64,000 nucleotides of DNA from an uncultured Pseudomonadota bacterium (GTDB lineage Bacteria; Pseudomonadota; Gammaproteobacteria; Steroidobacterales; Steroidobacteraceae). Positions 54,612 through 62,550 of this stretch are shown one piece after another. The first letter of the stretch is position 1; every line of letters starts with the position of its first letter. Location: positions 1 through 64,000 of the forward strand of contig CAIKZZ010000022.1 in assembly GCA_903832085.1 (NCBI GenBank), given 5' to 3'. The translations under genes were made by a program, and so were the position numbers. The notes under the pieces are model-generated. The model worked only from the letters and a program-made list of their open reading frames with translations, was not told the DNA's origin and ran no database searches.

Positions 54612-55658
54612 TCAACGTTTGCGTGCTGCGTCAAAACCAACACGAAACTCAGCCAACAGTTTTTTAAACCAGCTGGATCGTGTTTGTGACTCGACGGTTT
54701 TTGATAGGTCCTCGATTCGTGCAAGTAATGCGTCTAACCGCTCGAGAACTTGTTGTGAGGCCGCGTCTTTAGCAGTTTCCACGAGCCGTTTTTCCATCTC
54801 GTTCATTCGGGACAGAAGGGCGTGCAGTAAGCCAACGTATTCAGGATCTTTCGTTAGTAACTGCCGAAGAAGACTATTTCGGTAGCGTACTTGGTATTCC
54901 TTATGCACATCGTATTGCGCGGTGACCGAGTTTCCATAAACGTCTTCGTCTTGTGCTGGTAGGCGGTGATGATAATACGCGAGTGGTTTATTAATAGTCC
55001 CAATGTCGCCAATCATTGAAATACGCAGGTTGTAGTCCCAGTCACCGAGTACCGGCATCTGTGCGTTGAATGGCCCGACATGGTCAACGATTGATTTGCG
55101 AATCAGTAGACAAATGGGTGGGAAGTTGTTCTCGGCAAGCATGTTGCGTAAGTCCACCCTTTCAGTCCAAGGGATCCATGGCTCAATCCGATCAGTGAGA
55201 ACAGTGTCTGCAGCGAGTCGTTCAAACACAACGAGGCAATTCGTCGCGACTGCCGCGTAGCTGTGGTTACGCGATTCGTTAAGGAAAGCGACGGTTTCTG
55301 CGAGAAATGCGGGTTTCCACGAGTCATCATCGTCGTGTACTGCAACAAAGTCGCCTACTGCTGCTGCAAGGGCTGCATTGGACGCCGCTTCCATCCCGAG
55401 GCTTTTATGATGATGCTGCACGGTGACACGATTGCCTAGCGCCGCACGGTAGCTCTCGATTAGGTCCTCAACGGTTGCGCGATCACCACCATCGTTGACG
55501 AGATATAGATGCCAGTCTTCATGAGTCTGCTGCAGCACGCTAGCGAGCGCTCGAGCAAGTAGCACCGGGCGATTCTTAGTGCGCATGAGAATAGCGATGT
55601 GGGAGCCTGGGGTGCTAGCCGGTAATCGAGACATGCTATTTGGGAAATACAGAGGCAT
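54612..55658 (-). CDS. GT2 family glycosyltransferase with C-terminal coiled coil
   Basis: The 348-residue protein carries a GT-A domain: HIAILMRTKNRPVLLARALASVLQQ, YLVNDGGDRATVEDL, VAVHDDDDSWKP (metal motif) and MPVLGDWDYNLRI. Residues about 265-330 form a predicted coiled coil (LLSRMNEMEKRLVETAKDAA), which may hold it in a complex. The start at 55658 (ATG) is 10 bp after the HAD gene stop; ATG 55634 is an alternative. It is co-transcribed with the HAD-family gene and likely builds a surface glycan. Confidence 0.86.
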   Translation of the reverse strand: MPLYFPNSMSRLPASTPGSHIAILMRTKNRPVLLARALASVLQQTHEDWHLYLVNDGGDRATVEDLIESYRAALGNRVTVQHHHKSLGMEAASNAALAAAVGDFVAVHDDDDSWKPAFLAETVAFLNESRNHSYAAVATNCLVVFERLAADTVLTDRIEPWIPWTERVDLRNMLAENNFPPICLLIRKSIVDHVGPFNAQMPVLGDWDYNLRISMIGDIGTINKPLAYYHHRLPAQDEDVYGNSVTAQYDVHKEYQVRYRNSLLRQLLTKDPEYVGLLHALLSRMNEMEKRLVETAKDAASQQVLERLDALLARIEDLSKTVESQTRSSWFKKLLAEFRVGFDAARKR

Positions 55659-55668
55659 TCTTAAAGTC

Positions 55669-57741
55669 TCAGATAAACTGTTTGGTAATACTATCGTCGA
55701 GATGGCTCAAATGGCGTTGCACGATCTTGCTGATCAAGGATTTTTGTTCGCGCGTCGCGGTTCTTGTCCATAGTCTTAACTGCCCCAGTGGCCATGGGCT
55801 TTTTAGAAAGTCTTGGTATGCGGTCCGTTGATTTTTGGGCATTTCTGCAGAAAGCACGTGATCGAAAGACGCGTGATCAAAGGTTCCGCAATGGCGCACC
55901 TCTGCGAGCAGGTTTAATTCAGCATTAGTAGGAGCTAAGAATACGCTATCAATTGCACTAAGGGCCGCTGGTTGTTTTAAGTCGGTTAGCATCAAAGGCC
56001 CTGAACGTCCTTTCTCAAATAGCTGTCGGATCGTTTCAACAACGCCGTCTTGGAAAGGCTCACCTATTTTCGCATGCTGCTCACTTTCTAGCGGATGCTC
56101 TGCGAATAGGGGTTCGATAGCGCCAGCTCTTGTCGTGTAACCAATGACAGTCCCATGAGGGGCAGTATGTAGTTCTTCTAGGAAGGCGACTGAGTAGTGA
56201 ACACCCGCTTGATCTTCGACTCTTAGGAATTCATTCGCAAAGCATGATTCCATAGGACCTGCCAGAAAACGATTGCTGCTTGCCTGAGGCCACAGACCAT
56301 AGTAAAAACCCACTAACGTGCTCGAGCTGGCGTTTCGTACAATTGCCTGCACTGAGCGTTGCATGGTCCCGTGCCAACCGAGATCGACGAGGGCAGCACG
56401 GCCCGGCGCCGTAAGATTTTCTTGATGAAGATACTCTTTGACAAGCAAATACTGGTTTGCGAGTGTTTTATAGACAGTGCTTGCATGTCGCTGGAATAAA
56501 TCCTCGAGACGCCTCGTCCCTTCTGGCCACTGAGGCACAGCATCAAGTGATCCAAAGGTCTTTACCGCGTCGCTTACAAGCTCCTGACAGTCCTGAAGGC
56601 CTGCGCGGCTCAATGCAAGGCCGACTGATACGTTGTCCAAAGAGCTGCTCAAAAAGCTCAGTGTAGCGACGTCAAGCCGCGTAGGTGTGGAGGTTAACGC
56701 TACAGCGCCGAGGTTGAGGACACGTCGCGAGATGGCAAGATACCGAGCCTCAACGCCGAGCTTAGCGCTCAAGCCAGCCGCATCCCAGGCTCGCTTTATT
56801 AGCCAGCCATCGCGCGCGCAAAGATAAATCCTGTCAATCTTGTGGACTCGAATTCGTTGCTCGAGCCATTGCAGAAATGTACCGACGACGATCGCGCCGA
56901 ATGATTGTCCAAAGTCGAACCACTCCTGGCGCCGCGACGGTGCAGCGGTTAATTCCTTGGACTTCAAGACCAAATGCCGCTGGATCAGTGAGAATGGAAG
57001 CGTGTGTACGTTGGGTAGCTGATGGGTCCTTTCGAAAGATACCGCGCGGGTGTATTGCAACGTTACGACGCCATGTTTTGCAGGGAGTGTGACGTCTGAG
57101 TGCTTGTTGTCGCCGATATGTAGAATCCGCCCTTCGATTTGTTGGCGTATGTGGTGCCAGATGTTACCTGATGACTTCGTGAGGCCAATTTCACCTGATA
57201 CGTATAAGTGCTCCCAAGGCGGGAAGTCTGCGAGTACATCTGCAAGAAATTCAGAGGGAAGATACATATCTGAAACAAAAATCAGACGCTTACCGCGTTT
57301 CGTTGCTTGCTGCGCGAGGGACTTGATATCTGGGCACGCTTGCAGATAGTCGCGCTCAACAGCTAACTCAATCTCGGCAGCCAACTCTGGATCTGAAAAG
57401 TCAGGAAGGAAAAATCCTAGTTCTTTGTAGATATCCGCTAGTCTCAGGTCCTCTTGACCCGTCGCAAGATGTTTTTTTCGCCGCGCTCGACGTTCAGCGC
57501 GGATGCGTGCAGCGCCAAAACCGGCAGCATTTTGACCAAAGCGGCTTGTTAGCCTGCGCTCGACCTCAGCAAAAACATCAACTGGACTCGTGACAACACG
57601 AGTCACGGCAGTGTCGAATATATCCAACGATAAGACATCTGCATTGTCGAGTTGTATTAGTGCAGAATTTACAAATGAATCGTCTATAACCCACGTTAGA
57701 AGGTTCCGGCCCAGACCCACGTGATTGATATTAGATGCCAC
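55669..57741 (-). CDS. HAD-like hydrolase of COG5610 type, glycan cluster
   Basis: The 690-residue protein starts with a HAD domain: motif I SLDIFDTAVTR, motif II FVSDMYLPS, motif III lysine in EIGLTKSSG and motif IV HIGDNKHSDV. All catalytic residues are present (residues about 38-215). The remaining 450 residues include IYLCARDGWLIKRAWDAAG and LVDLGWHGTMQRS, a second domain common to COG5610 proteins of polysaccharide loci. The HAD part may dephosphorylate a sugar phosphate; the role of the rest is unknown. Start GTG 57741 with GGAAAG upstream. It heads a two-gene unit with the GT2 gene. Confidence 0.82.
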   Translation of the reverse strand: MASNINHVGLGRNLLTWVIDDSFVNSALIQLDNADVLSLDIFDTAVTRVVTSPVDVFAEVERRLTSRFGQNAAGFGAARIRAERRARRKKHLATGQEDLRLADIYKELGFFLPDFSDPELAAEIELAVERDYLQACPDIKSLAQQATKRGKRLIFVSDMYLPSEFLADVLADFPPWEHLYVSGEIGLTKSSGNIWHHIRQQIEGRILHIGDNKHSDVTLPAKHGVVTLQYTRAVSFERTHQLPNVHTLPFSLIQRHLVLKSKELTAAPSRRQEWFDFGQSFGAIVVGTFLQWLEQRIRVHKIDRIYLCARDGWLIKRAWDAAGLSAKLGVEARYLAISRRVLNLGAVALTSTPTRLDVATLSFLSSSLDNVSVGLALSRAGLQDCQELVSDAVKTFGSLDAVPQWPEGTRRLEDLFQRHASTVYKTLANQYLLVKEYLHQENLTAPGRAALVDLGWHGTMQRSVQAIVRNASSSTLVGFYYGLWPQASSNRFLAGPMESCFANEFLRVEDQAGVHYSVAFLEELHTAPHGTVIGYTTRAGAIEPLFAEHPLESEQHAKIGEPFQDGVVETIRQLFEKGRSGPLMLTDLKQPAALSAIDSVFLAPTNAELNLLAEVRHCGTFDHASFDHVLSAEMPKNQRTAYQDFLKSPWPLGQLRLWTRTATREQKSLISKIVQRHLSHLDDSITKQFI

Positions 57742-57958
57742 AGCCGCTTTCCATGACCCGCCAGATAAAAGTATACAGTATTGCGCTAGCCGACCTAGGA
57801 ACGACTCGAAACCCCTTTACATAATCACTCAAGAGCTTGGTGAGACTATGCCATGTTACGAAAGAGTTGCAGGGATCTTGTCGTTCGCGGTGGGTACAAA
57901 AGACTACTTGTCAACGGTCAATGCGACCGACAGACGAAACGTGCGAACACGTGGCAAG

Positions 57959-58978
57959 CTAAGTGCTTCCGTCCATATTGACACCTAAACACGACGCGAG
58001 AAATACATTGAATTCGTCGATAGTCTTAGACGTACTCGAGAGTAGCCACTGTGATGGATCTAACCAGGATTGAACTGCCACAAATAACCCGCTTGTGTGT
58101 TCATCAAACATAAAATGCTGCGCGTCATAGCAGCGGACGTTTTTGTAAGATGCGCTAATGTGCCACACAGACTTCGACAAATTTAGGATCGTGTCTCGGC
58201 TGGCAGGTATGTGATATCTGGAGAAATCCCCTTTTGCTCGCAAATACTGAAAGTAAAGAGCGTACTCCGTCCATGCTTCGGCATTAGCGAGGACGTTCTG
58301 CCATGAGGTTCTGTGACGGTCTGTTATATATGCTGTCAGATCGCGCACAGTTTGTGTGTGCAGGCTGACTGGTGTTTCTCCATAGAACACGTCGTCGAGA
58401 GCGTTGGGCGGATCGAAGCCCAACACGTTTGCAGCCGCTCGGAGTCGTTGTTTTTTCAGCGCTGTTTCGTGCCGAGTATGTTCAGCGTTATAGAGCTCTG
58501 CGTAGTCTTCGGGTGTTTCGATGTTGGTGTAGGCTTTTCCATTAGACAGTAAATCAGCAATGCCGAAGGGCTTGGTGCAGGCGATGTCTGCGTCCAACGT
58601 GACATAAAAATCCGTACTTACGTGATCAGCAATGGCAAGTTTGAGGATTTGCTGCAGATACCATCCTGGGATAGCTTTGTGCGGCGCTGGTTCGGACCTT
58701 GTGGTGCGATGAAGTAGGTCTGTCTCGTCTATTAGTCGTATGGCTAGCGAAGGGAACCGCGCAGTCAGAATGGTTTTGATCTCTTGTAGTTCGCGGCTTG
58801 GAACTATGACGATAAAATCGTATACATGTGCTTGATTAAAAAACTGAATGAATGAGCTTAATAATAATGTGACTCTACCTAACGTAGTATCTGCAGGATC
58901 GGCGCGCCATTCCAGCAGTGCAGGCTCTTTTAGGGTCAGTGGGAGCACAAAGGTGATTTTGGTGGGCGGCAGCGTCAT
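57959..58978 (-). CDS. DUF6492 family putative glycosyltransferase
   Basis: The 339-residue protein looks like a GT-A-type transferase of the DUF6492 group: FVLPLTLKEPALLEW, a helix GWYLQQILKLAIADHV and the metal-type motif YVTLDADIAC, with TEYALYFQYL later on. No membrane segment or signal is visible. It is on the same strand as the HAD-GT2 pair but 217 bp upstream of it, so it may have its own promoter. The specific sugar and acceptor are unknown. Confidence 0.75.
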   Translation of the reverse strand: MTLPPTKITFVLPLTLKEPALLEWRADPADTTLGRVTLLLSSFIQFFNQAHVYDFIVIVPSRELQEIKTILTARFPSLAIRLIDETDLLHRTTRSEPAPHKAIPGWYLQQILKLAIADHVSTDFYVTLDADIACTKPFGIADLLSNGKAYTNIETPEDYAELYNAEHTRHETALKKQRLRAAANVLGFDPPNALDDVFYGETPVSLHTQTVRDLTAYITDRHRTSWQNVLANAEAWTEYALYFQYLRAKGDFSRYHIPASRDTILNLSKSVWHISASYKNVRCYDAQHFMFDEHTSGLFVAVQSWLDPSQWLLSSTSKTIDEFNVFLASCLGVNMDGST

Positions 58979-59234
58979 ATAAGGTTAATTGATTACGTGA
59001 TCCTAAAATAATGGCTTCAGCGTGTGGTGGCCAATTGGCGCTTCGATGTCCGAATGAAGGCGCGTAGTTACGTTAACTGATATGTTACCTCACAGCGCGG
59101 GATGCTAGGAGGGTTGGCTGCCATAGGGCGTGCAGGGGCTTCGCAGTACTTGAATGCGATAGTCGTGTACGGTGGCGGAGTCGTGCAGGTGGCGCTGCAT
59201 TAAGTTTCTCAGCAGCCATTGCGAGGGTTTTTTA

Positions 59235-60461
59235 GTGTATCAGGCTAATGAGCGACGCCGATTTTTGCAGCTGGCCGCAGTAGCCGGTTTTGGTGTTGCC
59301 GTGCCGGCGACGACGCAGGCAGGTCAGAGTCGCGCGTCGAGACAGCTACCGAGGCTTGGCACCGTCCGCCCACTCGACCCTGTGGCGCTTGATGATATTT
59401 TGGTAGGCTGTTCCTACCTAGGCTGTGGCGGTGGCGGCAGTTTGACGGATGGGCGGGCACGGCTTGCAGTTGATGTGCAGGCTAATTTGTCTTTTTCGCT
59501 GCTGGATGTCGCCAGTCTTGGAGATGACGAATGGGTGGCCTCACCCTATGGGCTCGGTAGCCTTGCAGCCCCGACGGAGGCTCAGCAGCGAGAGTTTGAG
59601 GGTTTGGCTCGTGTGGCTGATTCTGTGGAGGCCTCGTTTCGATTGCTGAGTCAGCATCTGAAGCGATCTTTTGTTGCCGCAGTCGCCGGCGAGCTAGGCC
59701 CTTGGAGTACGGCGGCCGCCTTATCAACCGCTGCTCGATGCGGTATACCGCTCCTCAATGCTGATCGGGTGGGGCGCGCGGCGCCCGAGGCGACGCAAGA
59801 TTCCCTGCTGGCGGCTGGTGTTTCGAACCTACCTATCGCCGCAGTCACGTGCTTTGGTGACGAAATAATTTTGGAGAAGCTGGCGCGCGGCGCGCGCAGT
59901 GAGGACTTACTACGGGCGTTGTCAGTGGCAAGCCTGGGCGATCTTGGAGTCACTGACGCCGCATTGTCTGGGCGCACTGTGCGTAAGTCCGGGGCGCTGA
60001 TTGCTGGAACAATTACGCACGCTGAGGCGCTTGGACGTGCGGTGCGGCTCGCGAAAGCGGGTGCCACTAGTCCGCTTGAGGCGCTGATTGATGCCGGTAG
60101 TGGTGAGCGCATGTTTGAGGGGCGGGTAATTCAATGCAATTGGAAAGATGAGGCTGGCTTTTTGATTGGCAAAGTGCATTTAGATGGTGAGGGTGCGTTT
60201 GCGGGCGGCAGCTACCGTGTACATTTTAAGAACGAAAACATCATTGCGTGGCAAGATGATGCTGTCAGCGTGCTGCCTCCGGAGTTGATATCGATCATTG
60301 ATTCCTCGAGTGGCGAGGCGATCGCGAATCCAGCGTTTGTGATTGGTGCGCGAGTCACCGTGCTTAAATTTCCCGCGCCAGCGATTTGGCGCACGGAACA
60401 GGGTCGGCGACTTTTTGGGCCCGAACACTTCGGTTACGAAGTGGTTCCCAGTGACTACTGA
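59235..60461 (+). CDS. DUF917 family protein with Tat-type signal
   Basis: From GTG 59235 (GAGGG 7 bp upstream) the protein has 408 residues; a longer frame from 59172 is not protein-like. The N-terminus NERRRFLQLAAVAGFGVAVPATTQA is a twin-arginine export signal. The mature part carries the DUF917 signature SYLGCGGGGSLTDGRA, FVAAVAGELGPWS and a C-terminal KNENIIAW. DUF917 proteins are related to hydantoinase/S-methyl-thiohydantoin desulfurase-like enzymes and are mostly cytoplasmic, so a Tat signal is unusual. Substrate is unknown. Confidence 0.83.
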   Translation: MYQANERRRFLQLAAVAGFGVAVPATTQAGQSRASRQLPRLGTVRPLDPVALDDILVGCSYLGCGGGGSLTDGRARLAVDVQANLSFSLLDVASLGDDEWVASPYGLGSLAAPTEAQQREFEGLARVADSVEASFRLLSQHLKRSFVAAVAGELGPWSTAAALSTAARCGIPLLNADRVGRAAPEATQDSLLAAGVSNLPIAAVTCFGDEIILEKLARGARSEDLLRALSVASLGDLGVTDAALSGRTVRKSGALIAGTITHAEALGRAVRLAKAGATSPLEALIDAGSGERMFEGRVIQCNWKDEAGFLIGKVHLDGEGAFAGGSYRVHFKNENIIAWQDDAVSVLPPELISIIDSSSGEAIANPAFVIGARVTVLKFPAPAIWRTEQGRRLFGPEHFGYEVVPSDY

Positions 60462-60510
60462 GCTCGATTCGCGAGTAAATGGTTCAAATACAAATAGATA
60501 CGTGATCTAT

Positions 60511-60533
60511 TAAAACTGACTTCTTAAGTTTTA
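60511..60533 (+). terminator. AT-rich hairpin after the DUF917 gene
   Basis: TAAAACT and AGTTTTA (7-bp perfect stem, 9-nt loop) lie 50 bp after the DUF917 stop. The right arm itself gives a short T-run. Candidate transcript end in the 261-bp gap before the GNAT gene, which holds nothing else I recognise. Confidence 0.35.
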
Positions 60534-60722
60534 GTGTATCCAGGCCAGCGCCATGAGGCACGGTCCACCCCAGGGCTACCGCCGCGACAGAACGCTCTGC
60601 ACCCCCGATGGGGTGTCGGTCGTTGCTGCTTCAGTGCGGTGCGGATAACCACGATATACGCAGGCGCGATCACCCCATAGCCTGCGCTTGTGCGCTTCTG
60701 GTCACGTTACTCATGGAACACA

Positions 60723-61226
60723 ATGCAGTCACTCCCCACAACATCGGCTAGCGCCGTCAGGATTCGCCCAATGCGTATGACTGATGTGCAAATGGAAACA
60801 GATTTTATTCGTAAGTTATCTCCCCTCAGTAAGCACTATCGTTTCTTGGGGGGAGTGAATGAACTGTCGCCTGACGAAGTGAGTCGGCTGTGTAATGTAG
60901 ATGGCAAGCATTCCATGGCCTTCGTGGCTACCGTCGGTGATGAAGGGCACGAGACAGCGATCGGTGTGAGTCGCTATGCGCCGAATTCGCACCATGATGT
61001 ACGGGAGATTGCAGTAACGGTTGCCGACGAGTGGCAGCACAAAGGCATTGGAACGCTCTTGATGAAGCAACTCATTGAGTCTGCGCAAGTCAATGGTGTG
61101 AAGAAGCTATACTCGGTCGATCTGAACGATAATATTTCCATGCGTACGTTGGCAGCTGATTTAGGCATGCGTTCGTGCCAAGATCCGAGTGATCCAAGGC
61201 AAACAATCTACTCCCTGAGCCTTTAA
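60723..61226 (+). CDS. GNAT family N-acetyltransferase
   Basis: 167 residues from ATG 60723; an upstream frame to 60690 is possible. A single GNAT domain is visible: VRIRPMRMTDVQMETDFIRKLSP at the start, then EIAVTVADEWQHKGIGTLLMKQLIESA with the acetyl-CoA pyrophosphate loop WQHKGIG. The start LSPLSKHYRFLG resembles the GNAT domain that follows the acyl-CoA synthetase part of protein acetyltransferase Pat. It may therefore acetylate protein lysines, but this is weak inference. It is convergent with the CDF gene. Confidence 0.85.
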   Translation: MQSLPTTSASAVRIRPMRMTDVQMETDFIRKLSPLSKHYRFLGGVNELSPDEVSRLCNVDGKHSMAFVATVGDEGHETAIGVSRYAPNSHHDVREIAVTVADEWQHKGIGTLLMKQLIESAQVNGVKKLYSVDLNDNISMRTLAADLGMRSCQDPSDPRQTIYSLSL

Positions 61227-61264
61227 CCGATCATATGATGGATTCGCTGCTCGGCGATTGGTTG

Positions 61265-61278
61265 ATAGCCTAGGCTAT
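61265..61278. repeat. 14-bp perfect palindrome between convergent gene ends
   Basis: ATAGCCTAGGCTAT is fully self-complementary and lies 38 bp after the GNAT stop and 3 bp from the CDF stop. There is no loop, so it is not a classic terminator; possible protein-binding site or chance. Confidence 0.4.
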
Positions 61279-61281
61279 GAT

Positions 61282-62232
61282 CTAGCTGTTATGTGGGGTG
61301 GCTTGCGGGAGGAGTTTTTTCTGGTATGCGCTTGCAACCACCGTCACATGAGAATTGCGAATATCTTTTTCAAGCCCCGCCGTTAATTCATTGATCACGG
61401 ATTGAATGCTGCTGATGGAAAGTTGTGGCTGAAAGCTCAGAAAAATCTCAATAAAAACATCGCTGCCAGAGCTGCGCGAGCGTACCTTTTCAAGGTTTTC
61501 ATAGGCATCAAAGTGGATCACGAGATGCTGATTTACAATCATCTGTAGAGGTTCGGCGAGCGATTGATCGAGTACGTCATGCAAGGAATGACGAATCATC
61601 TGCCACGCTTGGCTCGTGGCAAACGCACCAATGATGACAGACGTCAGCATATCTAAGAGGTGTAGCCAGCTTGCTTGGGTTAATAAGGTGATAGCGAGCG
61701 TGCCTGCGACACCCACAGCGGTGATACAGGCGGTCGCATTCATGCGTGTCTGCGTGGCAACAATCGGTGACGGGTTGACAGCGTATTCGCGTCGACACCG
61801 CCACCACAGCCACCCGTCAGTGACACCAAAAAACAGACTCATGACTAAGCCGAGCGTGATACCAAAGCCTGTAGGGGCGGTGGGGTCTACCATCGACTCT
61901 ACGGCATTAAAAGCAATCAAAATGACACTAAAGGCAGTCAGCAAACCAATAAATAAACTCGCAAGTGTTTCGACTTTACCAACGCCATAGTCCAGCAAGT
62001 TGCGTTGCCTGCTGCGTTGTATCCTAAAAGTTGCGAAGGCCAATACTTCAGCGGACAGGTCTAGTGCTGCACTACATAAATCTGCGATCAAAGTGAGCGA
62101 ATGGCTCGTGGCGACGGCGATCGTGCAGCCAATAAGCGCGATCATAGAGACGCCAAGACCCGCTATAGCAATACCTTCGGTTGAGCTCTTACCTGTCACG
62201 GGGCCCCGGTCAACATGTTGATCGGTCGGCAC
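61282..62232 (-). CDS. Cation diffusion facilitator (CDF) metal transporter
   Basis: The protein exports divalent metal ions (Zn, Fe, Mn or Co type) by proton exchange. The six-helix core shows IADLCSAALDLSAEVLAF (metal aspartates of helix 2), DYGVGKVETLASLFIGL after it, and WLHLLDMLTSVIIGA (His and Asp of helix 5). A C-terminal cytosolic beta-alpha domain (VFIEIFLSFQPQLSI) completes it. The start is uncertain: no ATG is available. The frame runs to GTG 62436, but those first residues are not protein-like, so GTG 62232 (316 residues) is my choice. It lacks a His-rich loop. Convergent with the GNAT gene. Confidence 0.8.
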   Translation of the reverse strand: MPTDQHVDRGPVTGKSSTEGIAIAGLGVSMIALIGCTIAVATSHSLTLIADLCSAALDLSAEVLAFATFRIQRSRQRNLLDYGVGKVETLASLFIGLLTAFSVILIAFNAVESMVDPTAPTGFGITLGLVMSLFFGVTDGWLWWRCRREYAVNPSPIVATQTRMNATACITAVGVAGTLAITLLTQASWLHLLDMLTSVIIGAFATSQAWQMIRHSLHDVLDQSLAEPLQMIVNQHLVIHFDAYENLEKVRSRSSGSDVFIEIFLSFQPQLSISSIQSVINELTAGLEKDIRNSHVTVVASAYQKKLLPQATPHNS

Positions 62233-62550
62233 GTGCGCGATGCGCTGAAGTGAGTAGGCAAGGCGCGAATCCTGTTTGATATGACGTATTGTGCACAAGA
62301 GTCTCTCGGAGCCGCGCGTCTTGAATGCGAGGAGCCTATAGACAGAGTGAGCCTTACATATCGGCGACAGCAAATTCAAGTCGCATGAACGATTCGAGGC
62401 GAGCCTGCAGTTGAGTGACGGGCTGACACGATCCACGCCGGTATAAATGATTGACGGCCTGCTGTTGGGCCTTATGACGCTCTATTTTAGTGCGGTGGCG
62501 CACACCATTGGTGCGGTGTTGGCGGTCCGAGTCTGTTAACTTAGAAACGT
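62233..62550. other. 318-bp region, mostly gene-free
   Basis: If the CDF gene starts at 62232 this divergent spacer is empty apart from an open frame continuing from it (to 62436) and an 85-codon minus-strand frame (62354-62611) that overlaps the next gene. Neither has convincing protein character. No clear promoter elements. Confidence 0.4.

Noticed and set aside
57725-57988. 87-codon plus-strand frame between HAD and DUF6492 genes
   Set aside because: It overlaps both neighbours at their ends and has no recognisable protein features.
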